Counted from the first letter of the stretch, positions 35,956-46,248 are shown. The stretch: DNA of 64,000 bases from Actinacidiphila sp965342175 (GCF_965342175.1 NZ_CBDRBL010000001.1:1-64000); one strand, 5' to 3'. Translations and numbers: made by a program. Notes: generated by a model not told the origin, from the sequence alone.

Positions 35956-36354
35956 CTACCAGACGTAGGCGAGGACTTCCCCACCCACGCCCTTCTTGTT
36001 GGCCTGCTTGTCGGTGAGGAGCCCGTGGGAGGTGGAGATGATCGCCACGCCCAGGCCGCCGAGCACCTTCGGCAGGTTGGTGGACTTTGCGTAGACCCGC
36101 AGACCGGGCTTGCTGATGCGCTTGATGCCGGCGATCGAGCGCTCGCGGTTGGGACCGAACTTCAGGTCGATGGTGAGGTTCTTGCCGACCTCGGCGTCCT
36201 CGACCTTCCAGCCCTGGATGTAGCCCTCCTGCTGGAGGATCTCCGCGATGTGCGACTTGATCTTGCTGAACGGCATGGTGACCTCGTCGTGGTACGCGAA
36301 GTTCGCGTTCCGCAGACGCGTCAGCATGTCTGCGATCGGGTCAGTCATGGTCAT
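35956..36354 (-). CDS. rpsH: 30S ribosomal protein S8
   Basis: A 16S central-domain protein and, in other bacteria, the repressor of the spc operon. It has 132 residues (MTDPIADMLTRLRNANFAYHDEV; ending STSHGLLTDKQANKKGVGGEVLAYVW). The upstream AAGG favours the first of two in-frame ATGs (36354, 36348). Confidence 0.97.
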   Translation of the reverse strand: MTMTDPIADMLTRLRNANFAYHDEVTMPFSKIKSHIAEILQQEGYIQGWKVEDAEVGKNLTIDLKFGPNRERSIAGIKRISKPGLRVYAKSTNLPKVLGGLGVAIISTSHGLLTDKQANKKGVGGEVLAYVW

Positions 36355-36549
36355 GTGATGGCCTTAGGCCTCTCTCGCCGGGGTTTCCTATATGCGCCAT
36401 CCCTCTCCCCCATGAGACTGGAGGCGGGTGCGGCGCGGGGACCTACGGCGTAGTAAGACGGTCATGGGCGGCGGGCGCCCAGCCCCTTTACCTTACGGTA
36501 CTCAGGGCTGAGCTCCCGCCACTCATCTGCTTACCGAGAGCCCTGGTGG
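36355..36549 (-). other. 195-nt spacer between rpsN and rpsH
   Basis: The only long intercistronic gap inside the spc block. It has no gene. On the transcribed strand it has GC-rich segments around a less GC-rich stretch (GACCGTCTTACTACGCC). An internal promoter or an r-protein binding leader for rpsH is possible; neither is demonstrated. Confidence 0.5.
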
Positions 36550-36735
36550 TTACCAGGAGCTCTTGGTCACGCCCGGCAGCTCACCGCGGTGCGCCATCTC
36601 ACGAAGGCACACGCGGCACAGGCCGAACTTGCGGTACACGGAGTGCGGACGGCCGCAGCGCTGGCAGCGCGTGTAGGAACGCACGCCGAACTTGGGCTTG
36701 CGGGCGGCCTTCGCGATAAGAGCCTTCTTCGCCAC
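36550..36735 (-). CDS. rpsN: 30S ribosomal protein S14, type Z
   Basis: The short zinc-binding S14 of 61 residues. Cys24, Cys27, Cys40 and Cys43 (CQRCGRPHSVYRKFGLCRVC) form the zinc site. It lies 3 bp after rplE. Streptomycetes often have a second zinc-free S14 elsewhere. Confidence 0.97.
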   Translation of the reverse strand: MAKKALIAKAARKPKFGVRSYTRCQRCGRPHSVYRKFGLCRVCLREMAHRGELPGVTKSSW

Positions 36736-36738
36736 GGC

Positions 36739-37296
36739 TCACGCCTCCTTGAACGGGAAGCCGAGGTGACGAAGGAGCGCGCGGCCCTCAGCGTCGTTGG
36801 TCGCCGTGGTCACCACGGTGATGTCCATACCCCGGGTGCGGTCGATCTTGTCCTGGTCGATCTCGTGGAACATGACCTGCTCCGTGAGACCGAAGGTGTA
36901 GTTGCCCCGGCCGTCGAACTGCTTCGGCGACAGACCGCGGAAGTCGCGGATGCGCGGGAGCGCGAGCGACAGCAGACGGTCCAGGAACTCCCACATGCGG
37001 TCACCGCGGAGGGTGACGTGGGCGCCGATCGGCTGGCCCTCGCGCAGCTTGAACTGCGCGATGGACTTACGGGCCTTGGTGACGGCCGGCTTCTGGCCGG
37101 TGATCGTGGTGAGGTCGCGGATCGCGCCCTCGATCAGCTTGGAGTCGCGGGCGGCGTCGCCCACACCCATGTTGACCACGATCTTGGTGAGACCGGGGAT
37201 CTGCATGACGTTCTCGTACTGGAACTCGTCACGCATCTTGCCCGCGATCTCCTCGCGGTAGCGCGCCTTCAGACGAGGCGAAGTGGTGGCAGTCAT
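36739..37296 (-). CDS. rplE: 50S ribosomal protein L5
   Basis: Binds 5S rRNA and touches P-site tRNA. It has 185 residues, including VMQIPGLTKIVVNMGVGDAARDSK and RRPRDFRGL-type loop IRDFRGLSPKQFDGRGNYTFGL. The ATG shares one base with the rplX stop (TGATG). Confidence 0.97.
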   Translation of the reverse strand: MTATTSPRLKARYREEIAGKMRDEFQYENVMQIPGLTKIVVNMGVGDAARDSKLIEGAIRDLTTITGQKPAVTKARKSIAQFKLREGQPIGAHVTLRGDRMWEFLDRLLSLALPRIRDFRGLSPKQFDGRGNYTFGLTEQVMFHEIDQDKIDRTRGMDITVVTTATNDAEGRALLRHLGFPFKEA

Positions 37297-37619
37297 CAGA
37301 TGTCCTCACCGGTCCGCTTGGCAACGCGGATCTTGTTGCCCTCGTCGTCGAAGCGGTAGCCGACGCGGGTCACGACCTTCTTGCCGTCCTTCTCCACGAC
37401 CAGCTGGACGTTGGACACGTGGACGGGAGCCTCGGTCGTGATGATGCCGCCGGTCTTGGAACCGCGAGCGGTCTGGCCGGCCTTGGTGTGCTTCTTGACC
37501 CGGTTGACACCCTCGACCAGGACACGGTCCTCGGCGGGGTAGGCCGCGATGACCTTGCCCTGCTTGCCCTTGTCCTTACCGGTGATGACCTGGACCAGGT
37601 CGCCCTTCTTGATCTTCAT
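37296..37619 (-). CDS. rplX: 50S ribosomal protein L24
   Basis: Assembly initiator of the large subunit. It has 107 residues with a KOW motif (KKGDLVQVITGKDKGKQGKVIAAY) at the start. It lies 3 bp after rplN. Confidence 0.97.
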   Translation of the reverse strand: MKIKKGDLVQVITGKDKGKQGKVIAAYPAEDRVLVEGVNRVKKHTKAGQTARGSKTGGIITTEAPVHVSNVQLVVEKDGKKVVTRVGYRFDDEGNKIRVAKRTGEDI

Positions 37620-37622
37620 CGG

Positions 37623-37991
37623 TTACAGCACCTCCGGCGCGAGCGAGATGATCTTCATGAACTTCTTCTCGCGCAGCTCCCGGCCCACGGGGCCGAAGAT
37701 ACGGGTGCCGCGGGGGTCACCGTCGTTCTTGAGGATGACGGCCGCGTTCTCGTCGAAGCGGATGTACGAACCGTCGGGACGGCGGCGCTCCTTGACGGTG
37801 CGCACGACGACCGCCTTGACGACGTCGCCCTTCTTCACGTTGCCACCGGGGATCGCGTCCTTGACGGTGGCGACGATGACGTCACCGATTCCCGCGTAGC
37901 GGCGACCGGAGCCACCGAGCACACGGATGCAAAGAATCTCCTTCGCACCCGTGTTGTCGGCGACACGCAGTCGCGACTCCTGCTGGATCAC
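37623..37991 (-). CDS. rplN: 50S ribosomal protein L14
   Basis: Forms an intersubunit bridge. It has 122 residues (MIQQESRLRVADNTGAKEILCIRVLGG; GSYIRFDENAAVILKNDGDPRGTRIFGPV). It is the first gene of the spc operon, after strong hairpins that end the S10 operon. Confidence 0.98.
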   Translation of the reverse strand: MIQQESRLRVADNTGAKEILCIRVLGGSGRRYAGIGDVIVATVKDAIPGGNVKKGDVVKAVVVRTVKERRRPDGSYIRFDENAAVILKNDGDPRGTRIFGPVGRELREKKFMKIISLAPEVL

Positions 37992-38053
37992 GTCTATCTC
38001 CTGATCGTCTGCCGGTTCCCTCCGGGGCGGGCCCGGAGAGCCTGGCGGAACCG

Positions 38054-38077
38054 TCCTGCGGGGAGATCCCCGCAGGA
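38054..38077 (-). terminator. 10-bp hairpin upstream of rplN
   Basis: TCCTGCGGGG and its complement flank an AGAT loop. It is the second of two hairpins between rpsQ and rplN and could be an attenuator in the spc leader. Confidence 0.6.
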
Positions 38078-38093
38078 ATTACGTGCCGACCGG

Positions 38094-38128
38094 GGCCGGG
38101 CCGCGCGAGGTCGTCGCGCGGCCCGGCC
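38094..38128 (-). terminator. S10 operon terminator
   Basis: A perfect 15-bp stem (GGCCGGGCCGCGCGA and complement) with loop GGTCG, starting 12 nt past the rpsQ stop. It marks the S10/spc boundary, which falls at the same place as in enteric bacteria. Confidence 0.8.
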
Positions 38129-38140
38129 GGCCGAGCGGTC

Positions 38141-38425
38141 TTACTTGGCCTTCTCGAGGATCTCGACGACGCGCCAGCGCTTGCTCGCGGACAGCGGCCG
38201 GGTCTCCATGAGGAGGACGCGGTCGCCGACGCCCGCGGCGTTCTGCTCGTCGTGCGCCTTGAGCTTGTTCGTACGGCGGATGACCTTGCCGTACAGGGCG
38301 TGCTTCACACGGTCCTCGACGGCGACCACGACGGTCTTGTCCATCTTGTCGCTGACCACGAGGCCCTCACGGGTCTTGCGGAAGCCGCGCTGCTCGCTGC
38401 TCTCAGTCACATTCTTCTCGCTCAT
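38141..38425 (-). CDS. rpsQ: 30S ribosomal protein S17
   Basis: An early-binding 16S protein of 94 residues with an OB fold (GLVVSDKMDKTVVVAVE, then ETRPLSASKRWRVVEILEKAK). The N-terminus has a short acidic extension. The ATG shares one base with the rpmC stop. Confidence 0.97.
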   Translation of the reverse strand: MSEKNVTESSEQRGFRKTREGLVVSDKMDKTVVVAVEDRVKHALYGKVIRRTNKLKAHDEQNAAGVGDRVLLMETRPLSASKRWRVVEILEKAK

Positions 38426-38649
38426 CAGGCGTTCTCCACCGTCTCGATGCCGAGCTCACGCTCACGCATGAGGGTGTAGATCCGGGCGATGTCCTTGCGG
38501 ACGATCCTCAGCCGGGAGTTGTTCTCGAGCTGTCCGGTGGCCGCCTGGAAGCGGAGGTTGAACAGCTCCTCCTTGGCCTCACGCAGCTTCGCGACGAGCT
38601 CCTCGTCACCCAGCTGGCGCAGCTCGGTCGCCTTGGTACCGGCCGCCAT
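38425..38649 (-). CDS. rpmC: 50S ribosomal protein L29
   Basis: A small helical protein at the tunnel exit, 74 residues (ELRQLGDEELVAKLREAKEELFNLRFQ). One-base overlaps on both sides couple it to rplP and rpsQ. Confidence 0.97.
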   Translation of the reverse strand: MAAGTKATELRQLGDEELVAKLREAKEELFNLRFQAATGQLENNSRLRIVRKDIARIYTLMRERELGIETVENA

Positions 38650-39068
38650 TACAGCTCACCTGCCTCGCGCCGGACGATCCGGCACTTCATCGGAAGCTTG
38701 TGGGCGGCTCGGGTGAGCGCCTCACGCGCAACCTTCTCGTTCGGGAAGGACAGCTCGAACATCACCCGACCGGGCTTGACGTTCGCGACCCACCACTCCG
38801 GGGAGCCCTTACCGGAACCCATGCGGGTTTCGGCCGGCTTCTTCGTGAGGGGACGGTCCGGGTAGATGTTGATCCAGACCTTGCCGCCACGGCGGATGTG
38901 ACGGGTGATGGCGATACGAGCGGACTCGATCTGCCGGTTCGTCACGTACGCCGGGGTGACGGCCTGGATGCCGTACTCACCGAACGCCAGCTCGGTGCCA
39001 CCCTTGGCCATGCCATCACGCTTCGGGTGGTGCTGCTTACGGTGCTTGACCCGACGGGGGATCAGCAT
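38649..39068 (-). CDS. rplP: 50S ribosomal protein L16
   Basis: Positions A-site tRNA in the peptidyl transferase region. It has 139 residues (MLIPRRVKHRKQHHPKRDG; RMGSGKGSPEWWVANVKPGRVMFE). It lies 5 bp after rpsC. Confidence 0.98.
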   Translation of the reverse strand: MLIPRRVKHRKQHHPKRDGMAKGGTELAFGEYGIQAVTPAYVTNRQIESARIAITRHIRRGGKVWINIYPDRPLTKKPAETRMGSGKGSPEWWVANVKPGRVMFELSFPNEKVAREALTRAAHKLPMKCRIVRREAGEL

Positions 39069-39073
39069 GGGAG

Positions 39074-39898
39074 TCAGGCCTCCGTTCCGGTGGTCTCCGC
39101 AGCCGGAGCCTCAGCGGTGGTCGCCTCGGCCTTGGGGGCCTGGGCGTCACCCTGGGGACGACGGCCACGGCCGCCGCGCTCGCCACCGCGGCGCTGCGGA
39201 CGGTCATTGCCACCGCCACGGGCCGGGCGGTTGCCGGCGCGGGCGGCGGCGTTCTCGGCGCGGACCTCGGCGATGTTCTTGACGTCGCCCTTGTAGATCC
39301 ACACCTTCACGCCGATGCGGCCGAAGGTCGTACGGGCCTCGAAGAAGCCGTAGTCGACGTTGGCGCGCAGCGTGTGCAGCGGAACGCGGCCCTCGCGGTA
39401 GAACTCCGAGCGGGACATCTCGGCGCCGCCGAGACGGCCACCGCACTGGATCTTGATGCCCTTGGCGCCGGCCTTCATCGTGCTCTGCATCGACTTGCGC
39501 ATGGCACGACGGAAGGAGACACGGGAGGACAGCTGCTCGGCGACGGCCTGGGCCACCAGCTGAGCGTCCGTCTCCGGGTTCTTGACCTCGAGGATGTTGA
39601 GCTGGACCTGCTTGCCGGTCAGCTTCTCCAGGTCGCCGCGGATGCGGTCGGCCTCCGCGCCGCGACGGCCGATGACGATGCCCGGCCGGGCGGTGTGGAT
39701 GTCGACGCGGACGCGGTCGCGGGTGCGCTCGATCTCCACCTTGGAGATGCCGGCCCGCTCCATGCCCTGCGTCATCATCCGGCGGATGGCGACGTCTTCC
39801 TTGACGTAGTCCTTGTAGAGCTTGTCGGCGTACCAACGGGACTTGAAGTCCGTCGTCACGCCGAGCCGGAACCCGTGCGGGTTAACCTTCTGGCCCAT
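39074..39898 (-). CDS. rpsC: 30S ribosomal protein S3
   Basis: Part of the mRNA entry helicase. It has 274 residues. The KH domain contains GIVIGRRGAEADRIRGDLEKLTGK, and the C-terminal domain has GAKGIKIQCGGRLGGAEMSRSE. A tail of about 55 residues, first Arg/Gly-rich, then Ala/Thr/Glu-rich, extends beyond the core. The ATG shares one base with the rplV stop. Confidence 0.97.
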   Translation of the reverse strand: MGQKVNPHGFRLGVTTDFKSRWYADKLYKDYVKEDVAIRRMMTQGMERAGISKVEIERTRDRVRVDIHTARPGIVIGRRGAEADRIRGDLEKLTGKQVQLNILEVKNPETDAQLVAQAVAEQLSSRVSFRRAMRKSMQSTMKAGAKGIKIQCGGRLGGAEMSRSEFYREGRVPLHTLRANVDYGFFEARTTFGRIGVKVWIYKGDVKNIAEVRAENAAARAGNRPARGGGNDRPQRRGGERGGRGRRPQGDAQAPKAEATTAEAPAAETTGTEA

Positions 39899-40245
39899 TA
39901 CCGGGTTCCTTCCTTGCTGCTGACGACCACGGTGATGTGGCTGGTCCGCTTGCGGATCCGGTAGGCACGGCCCTGGGCACGCGGACGGAACCGCTTCAGG
40001 GTCGGGCCCTCGTCGACGTACGCCTCGCTGATGTACAGCGACTCGGCGTCGGTGTGGTCGTAGTTGTGCGCGGCGTTGGCAATGGCGCTGTCGAGCACCT
40101 TGCCCACCGGCACGCTCGCGGCCTGCGGGGCGAAACGCAGGACCGCCTGAGCCTCCGTGGCGCTCATGCCACGGATGAGGTCCACCACGCGGCGGGCCTT
40201 CATGGGCGTGACGCGGATGTACCGCGCCTGGGCCCTGGCTTCCAT
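39898..40245 (-). CDS. rplV: 50S ribosomal protein L22
   Basis: Lines the exit tunnel; changes in its hairpin loop affect macrolides. From the ATG at 40245 (ribosome-binding site GAAGGGAC) it has 115 residues (MEARAQARYIRVTPMKARRVVDLIRG). An in-frame ATG eight codons upstream is less likely. The tunnel loop FRPRAQGRAYRIRKRTSHITVVV is intact. Confidence 0.95.
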   Translation of the reverse strand: MEARAQARYIRVTPMKARRVVDLIRGMSATEAQAVLRFAPQAASVPVGKVLDSAIANAAHNYDHTDAESLYISEAYVDEGPTLKRFRPRAQGRAYRIRKRTSHITVVVSSKEGTR

Positions 40246-40288
40246 GGTTGTCCCTTCGGTGTCTGTCATGGTCTTCGCTTTCCGCAGA

Positions 40289-40570
40289 TCAGCGACGACG
40301 CGACTTGCGGTCGTCCTTCTCGTGGCCGCGGAAGGTGCGGGTCGGCGCGAACTCGCCGAGCTTGTGGCCGACCATCGACTCGGTGACAAACACCGGGACG
40401 TGCTTACGGCCGTCGTGCACCGCGATCGTGTGGCCCAGCATCGCCGGGATGATCATCGAGCGGCGGGACCAGGTCTTGATGACGTTGTGGGTACCGGCCT
40501 CGTTCTGAGCGTCCACCTTCTTGATCAGGTGGTCGTCGACGAAGGGCCCCTTCTTGAGACTGCGCGGCAT
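40289..40570 (-). CDS. rpsS: 30S ribosomal protein S19
   Basis: A head protein bridging to the large subunit, 93 residues (MPRSLKKGPFVDDHLIKKV; GHKLGEFAPTRTFRGH). It lies 12 bp after rplB. Confidence 0.98.
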   Translation of the reverse strand: MPRSLKKGPFVDDHLIKKVDAQNEAGTHNVIKTWSRRSMIIPAMLGHTIAVHDGRKHVPVFVTESMVGHKLGEFAPTRTFRGHEKDDRKSRRR

Positions 40571-40582
40571 CTAAACCCGCTC

Positions 40583-41419
<837 letters not shown>

Positions 41420-41466
41420 TTCTCAGTCCTCGGAAGATTCCGGACTTCTGAACGTTCCGGCCCCCG

Positions 41467-41793
41467 TTAGGAGACCGGGCCGCCGAAGATGTCGATGCGG
41501 TCGCCCTCGGCGAGGGTCACGATGGCGCGCTTGGTGTTGGCGCGCTTGCCGAAACCGGTGCGGGTGCGCTTGCGCTTGCCCTGCCGGTTGATCGTGTTGA
41601 CCCCGGTGACCTTGACCGAGAAGACCGCCTCGACGGCCTGCTTGATCTGGGTCTTGTTGGCGCGCGGGTCGACGACGAACGTGTACTTGTTCTCGTCCAG
41701 CAGCGCGTAGCTCTTCTCGGAGACCACCGGCTTGACCAGGATGTCACGGTGGTCCGTGAAGGTCTTGCTGGTGATCGCGGTCTGCTCGGCCAT
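41467..41793 (-). CDS. rplW: 50S ribosomal protein L23
   Basis: Dock for trigger factor and SRP at the tunnel exit. From the ATG at 41793 it has 108 residues (HRDILVKPVVSEKSYALLDENKYTFVVDPRANKTQIKQAVE). The ATG shares one base with the rplD stop. Confidence 0.97.
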   Translation of the reverse strand: MAEQTAITSKTFTDHRDILVKPVVSEKSYALLDENKYTFVVDPRANKTQIKQAVEAVFSVKVTGVNTINRQGKRKRTRTGFGKRANTKRAIVTLAEGDRIDIFGGPVS

Positions 41794-42443
41794 CAGGCGT
41801 CGCTCCCTTCGGTCTCGGCGGCGCCGGAACCGGTGAAGCGGTCGAAGGCGGCCTTGGTGAAGACCACGTCGTCGGAGACGAGCACGTCGTACGTGTTCAG
41901 CTGGCCGGCCTCCAGGATGTGGACCTGGGGCAGGTTGCGGGCGGAGAGCCACGCGACCTCTTCGGCGCGGTCCGCGACGAGCAGCACGTTCTTGCGGTCG
42001 CTGATCTTGCCCAGCAGCGTCTTGGCGGCCTTCGTCGACGGGGCCTCGCCCTCGACGACGCCGGTCACGACGTGGATGCGGTTGTGACGCGCCCGGTCGG
42101 TGAGGGCACCGCGCAGGGCGGCGGCCTTCATCTTCTTCGGGGTCCGCTGCGAGTAGTCACGCGGCACGGGACCGTGCACGACGCCACCACCGGCGAACTG
42201 CGGGGCGCGGGTCGAGCCCTGACGGGCGCGGCCGGTGCCCTTCTGGCGGTACGGCTTCTTGCCACCGCCGCGGACCTCGCCACGGGTCTTGGTCTTGTGG
42301 GTGCCCTGACGGGCGGCAGCGAGCTGCGCCACGACGACCTGGTGGATCAGCGGAACGCTGACCTTGGCGTCGAAGATCTCGGCGGGGAGCTCTACGGTCC
42401 CGGCCTTGTCGCCGGCGGGCGACAGAATGTCAATGGTGCTCAT
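41793..42443 (-). CDS. rplD: 50S ribosomal protein L4
   Basis: A tunnel-lining protein and, in enterics, the S10-operon repressor. From the ATG at 42443 it has 216 residues. The extended loop GGGKKPYRQKGTGRARQGSTRAPQFAGGG is intact, so no macrolide-resistance change is visible there. It lies 4 bp after rplC. Confidence 0.97.
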   Translation of the reverse strand: MSTIDILSPAGDKAGTVELPAEIFDAKVSVPLIHQVVVAQLAAARQGTHKTKTRGEVRGGGKKPYRQKGTGRARQGSTRAPQFAGGGVVHGPVPRDYSQRTPKKMKAAALRGALTDRARHNRIHVVTGVVEGEAPSTKAAKTLLGKISDRKNVLLVADRAEEVAWLSARNLPQVHILEAGQLNTYDVLVSDDVVFTKAAFDRFTGSGAAETEGSDA

Positions 42444-42447
42444 ATCC

Positions 42448-43092
42448 TCAGGCCCCCTTGGCCGCGGTGCGGACCAGGACGAGGCCGCCGTTCGGACCGG
42501 GAACCGCGCCCTTGATGAGCAGCAGGCCCTTCTCCGCGTCAACGGCGTGAACGGTCAGGTTCTGGGTGGTCACCCGCTCGTTGCCCATGCGGCCCGCCAT
42601 GCGCAGACCCTTGAACACACGGCCCGGGGTGGCGCAGCCACCGATGGAGCCGGGAGAGCGGTGCTTGCGCTGGGTGCCGTGTCCGGCGCCGAGGCCCTTG
42701 AAGTTGTGACGCTTCATGACACCGGCGAAACCCTTGCCCTTGCTCTTGCCGGTGACGTCCACCTTCACGCCGGCCTCGAAGACCTCGGCAGTGATCTCCT
42801 GGCCGAGGGTGTACTCGGCGGCGTCGGAGGTGCGGAGCTCCACCAGGTGGCGGCGGGGGGTCACGTCGGCCTTCGCGAAGTGGCCCTTGAGGGGCTTGTT
42901 CACCTTGCGCGGGTCGATCTCGCCGAAGGCGATCTGGACCGACTCGTAACCGTCGACGTCGTTCGTGCGGACCTGGGTCACGACGTTCGGGCCGGCCTTG
43001 ACCACGGTCACCGGGACGACACGGTTGTTCTCGTCCCAGACCTGGGTCATGCCGAGCTTCTCGCCCAGGATGCCCTTGATCTGCTTAGCCAT
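42448..43092 (-). CDS. rplC: 50S ribosomal protein L3
   Basis: Shapes the peptidyl transferase centre. It has 214 residues, with the loop motif FAGVMKRHNFKGLGAGHGTQRKHRSPGSIGG. It lies 14 bp after rpsJ. Confidence 0.98.
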   Translation of the reverse strand: MAKQIKGILGEKLGMTQVWDENNRVVPVTVVKAGPNVVTQVRTNDVDGYESVQIAFGEIDPRKVNKPLKGHFAKADVTPRRHLVELRTSDAAEYTLGQEITAEVFEAGVKVDVTGKSKGKGFAGVMKRHNFKGLGAGHGTQRKHRSPGSIGGCATPGRVFKGLRMAGRMGNERVTTQNLTVHAVDAEKGLLLIKGAVPGPNGGLVLVRTAAKGA

Positions 43093-43106
43093 CTGTTCCG
43101 CGCCTC

Positions 43107-43415
43107 TCAGAGCTTGATCTCGATGTCGACGCCGGCCGGAAGGTCCAGGCGCATCAACGAGTCAACGGTCTTGGGCGTCGGGTCGAGGATGTCGATCAGG
43201 CGCTTGTGCGTGCGCATCTCGAAGTGCTCGCGCGAGTCCTTGTACTTGTGCGGCGACTTGATGACGCAGTACACGTTCTTCTCAGTGGGCAGCGGCACCG
43301 GGCCCGCGACCTGCGCACCAGTACGCGTCACCGTCTCGACGATCTTCTTCGCCGAGGAGTCGATGACCTCGTGGTCGTAGGCCTTGAGCCGGATGCGGAT
43401 CTTCTGTCCCGCCAT
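43107..43415 (-). CDS. rpsJ: 30S ribosomal protein S10
   Basis: Head protein that also pairs with NusB in rRNA antitermination. From the ATG at 43415 it has 102 residues (MAGQKIRIRLKAYDHEVIDSSAKKIVET; SPHKYKDSREHFEMRTHKRLIDI). It is the first gene of the S10 operon and is preceded by a structured leader. Confidence 0.98.
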   Translation of the reverse strand: MAGQKIRIRLKAYDHEVIDSSAKKIVETVTRTGAQVAGPVPLPTEKNVYCVIKSPHKYKDSREHFEMRTHKRLIDILDPTPKTVDSLMRLDLPAGVDIEIKL

Positions 43416-43765
43416 GGCTACTTCGTAGTCCTGTCTGCTAGATAACGCTCTGGAACCCGGTGGTTCGACCGCCTTCTCCGACCCACGCGGTCGGGCGTGT
43501 CGCTTCCCTTCCCTTGAATCTCCGCATGGCGGAGACCCTCCGGGAGGGGATACGTGGGAGAAGGCACCCACCGAGTGCCTGGTGAGCACCCCGCTGACAC
43601 TTCCCGGAAGATTCCCGTACGTCCGCCACCCCGCCTGGGCGGAGTTGACGACGAGTACTGTGGGACTCGCTTCCGGTCCTCCCGACGGGAGGCGCGCAGC
43701 ATCGGCACTCGACCGAGCAACCCGGCTAGTCTGCCATACCGGGCACCCGGGACGCCAATCGGGGC
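43416..43765 (-). ncRNA. S10 operon leader RNA region
   Basis: A gene-free leader with a series of hairpins on the transcribed strand: a 5-bp stem at 43536-43548, a perfect 7-bp stem TCTCCGC-ATG-GCGGAGA at 43519-43535, and the motif at 43476-43503 shared with the str operon. Two weak promoter candidates feed it: TTTGGG-N17-TAAAGT (43772-43800) and TTGGCG-N19-CAGACT (43728-43758). The structure suggests regulation of ribosomal protein synthesis; the exact start is uncertain. Confidence 0.5.
43476..43503 (-). promoter_or_regulatory. Leader motif shared with the str operon, S10 copy
   Basis: A 28-nt element with hairpin core CCGACC-GCGTG-GGTCGG on the transcribed strand, flanked by GCGACACGC and AG. 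It is identical at 27 of 28 positions to the element at 50712-50739 and lies about 60 nt before the rpsJ start. Confidence 0.75.
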
Positions 43766-43806
43766 CGCAGTACTTTACCCCGCGTGCCCGCTCCCCCAAA
43801 CCCGGG

Positions 43807-44985
<1,179 letters not shown>

Positions 44986-45155
44986 GACGGGCTCCTCGGG
45001 GACGCGACACGGACACACCGAACGTCACCAGTCGTAACACTCGGTGTCCGATCCCTGCTCGCGCTGCGCGCCGATCGGGGGATCGGGCGGCGAGGCGGGG
45101 TCTCCGACGATCGCGCACCACTGCGCGGCTCCCCCACCGGCACGGCATCCGTCAT

Positions 45156-45388
45156 CGACCGCCGGGCCGAGGCGTCCGGGCCACCGCCGCGGCGGACCCC
45201 ACCCCCCGGTCCCGGGCACGCACCGCACATCGCAGCAGGGCCCCGCCGGCCCCTCGTACGCCCGACCGCCGGGCCGAGGCGTCCGGGCCACCGCCGCGGC
45301 GGACCCCGCCCCCGGTCCCGGGCACGCACGGCACGCACCGCACATCGCAGCAGGGCCCCGCCGGCCCCTCGTACGCCCGACCGCCGGA
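45156..45388. repeat. Tandem duplication of a 107/115-bp unit
   Basis: Copy A is 45156-45262 (107 bp) and copy B is 45263-45377 (115 bp). A third copy breaks off after about 11 bp. A and B are identical except for one A/G change, one C of a run and a short CACG-rich insertion in B. No gene covers it. The long open frames here are a by-product of GC-rich sequence. Confidence 0.85.
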
Positions 45389-45573
45389 CTTCCGGCGGGA
45401 GTTCACCCCAAGCAGCGGGGAGGGGAGATCCGGTCGGAGTTCGTGTCCCCCGGCACGCCGGCCCGCCACCGCGGCGGCGGGACCGGGCGTCACCTCGGCG
45501 TACCCGCGTCGCCCGAGTGGGGCGCCGTGCGCGGGAGAACACCCTCCGGGGCGGGCGGGCCCTCTGGGCGACG

Positions 45574-46095
45574 TGGACACGGTTCCCGGCCGCCGGTCGC
45601 TTCCTCACCGCTCTCGCCGCCCTCGTCGCGGGCAGGGCGGCCGCCCTGGCGGGCGGCTGGAACCGTCCCGGCGCCGCAGGCGCCGGACCCGCGCCCGCTC
45701 CCCTGCCGTCCCGCACGGCGACCGGTCGGGGGCGGCTGCTTCAGGTGCCCGCGCGTCCCGATCACGAGCTGCACTCCGTGAACCCTGACACCGTCCGACG
45801 CGTCCGGGCGGGCGTCCCCGTCGTGTCGGTGTACGTCACGGCCCGCGAGGCCCGCGGTCTCGGCCGCCCACCGGGGCGACCGGGTCCTGCCCCCGACGAG
45901 GCCGCCTACTCCGCGGCCCGCCACCAGGGACTGCGCCGGGCGTACACGGCGATGCCGGGCGCCGGCCTCTTCACGCCCTGGCGGCGCGGAACCTGCCGGC
46001 TGGCCCACGGCATGACAGCCGAGGTCGACACGCTGCGGGTGAACGGCCGTGAGACGGTGCGGGTACGGCTTCCCCGCCCTGCACAGCCGCCCCGG
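45574..46095 (+). pseudogene. Decayed PIG-L family deacetylase
   Basis: The plus-strand frame beginning at 45574 reads like the first half of a secreted streptomycete PIG-L deacetylase. It has a hydrophobic leader (FLTALAALVAGRAAALAGG), then LLQVPARPDHEL where active enzymes have an AHPDDE metal site (45751-45768), then NPDTVRRVRAGVPVVSVYVTAREA and PAPDEAAYSAARHQGLRRAY. The His and second Asp of the metal site are lost. The similarity stops near 46095, and the C-terminal half and a start codon with ribosome-binding site are missing. Confidence 0.68.
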
Positions 46096-46204
46096 GGCCG
46101 GTCCGGCCCTCGTGGGCTTCGGCGTGGACGCGACGCCTTGGATCTGGTGCCCCGCGCCGCCCTCCCCGGTCCGGGGCGCTTTCGCAAAACCCACGGCACA
46201 ACGG

Positions 46205-46248
46205 CGAGGGCCCCGGCCCACCGCGTGAACGGTGGGCCGGGGCCCTCG
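46205..46248 (-). terminator. str operon (tuf) terminator
   Basis: A perfect 19-bp stem (CGAGGGCCCCGGCCCACCG and complement) around a 6-nt loop, about 40 nt past the tuf stop. Confidence 0.9.

Noticed and set aside
45156..45388. CRISPR array
   Set aside because: Units are over 100 bp, directly abutting and without unique spacers.
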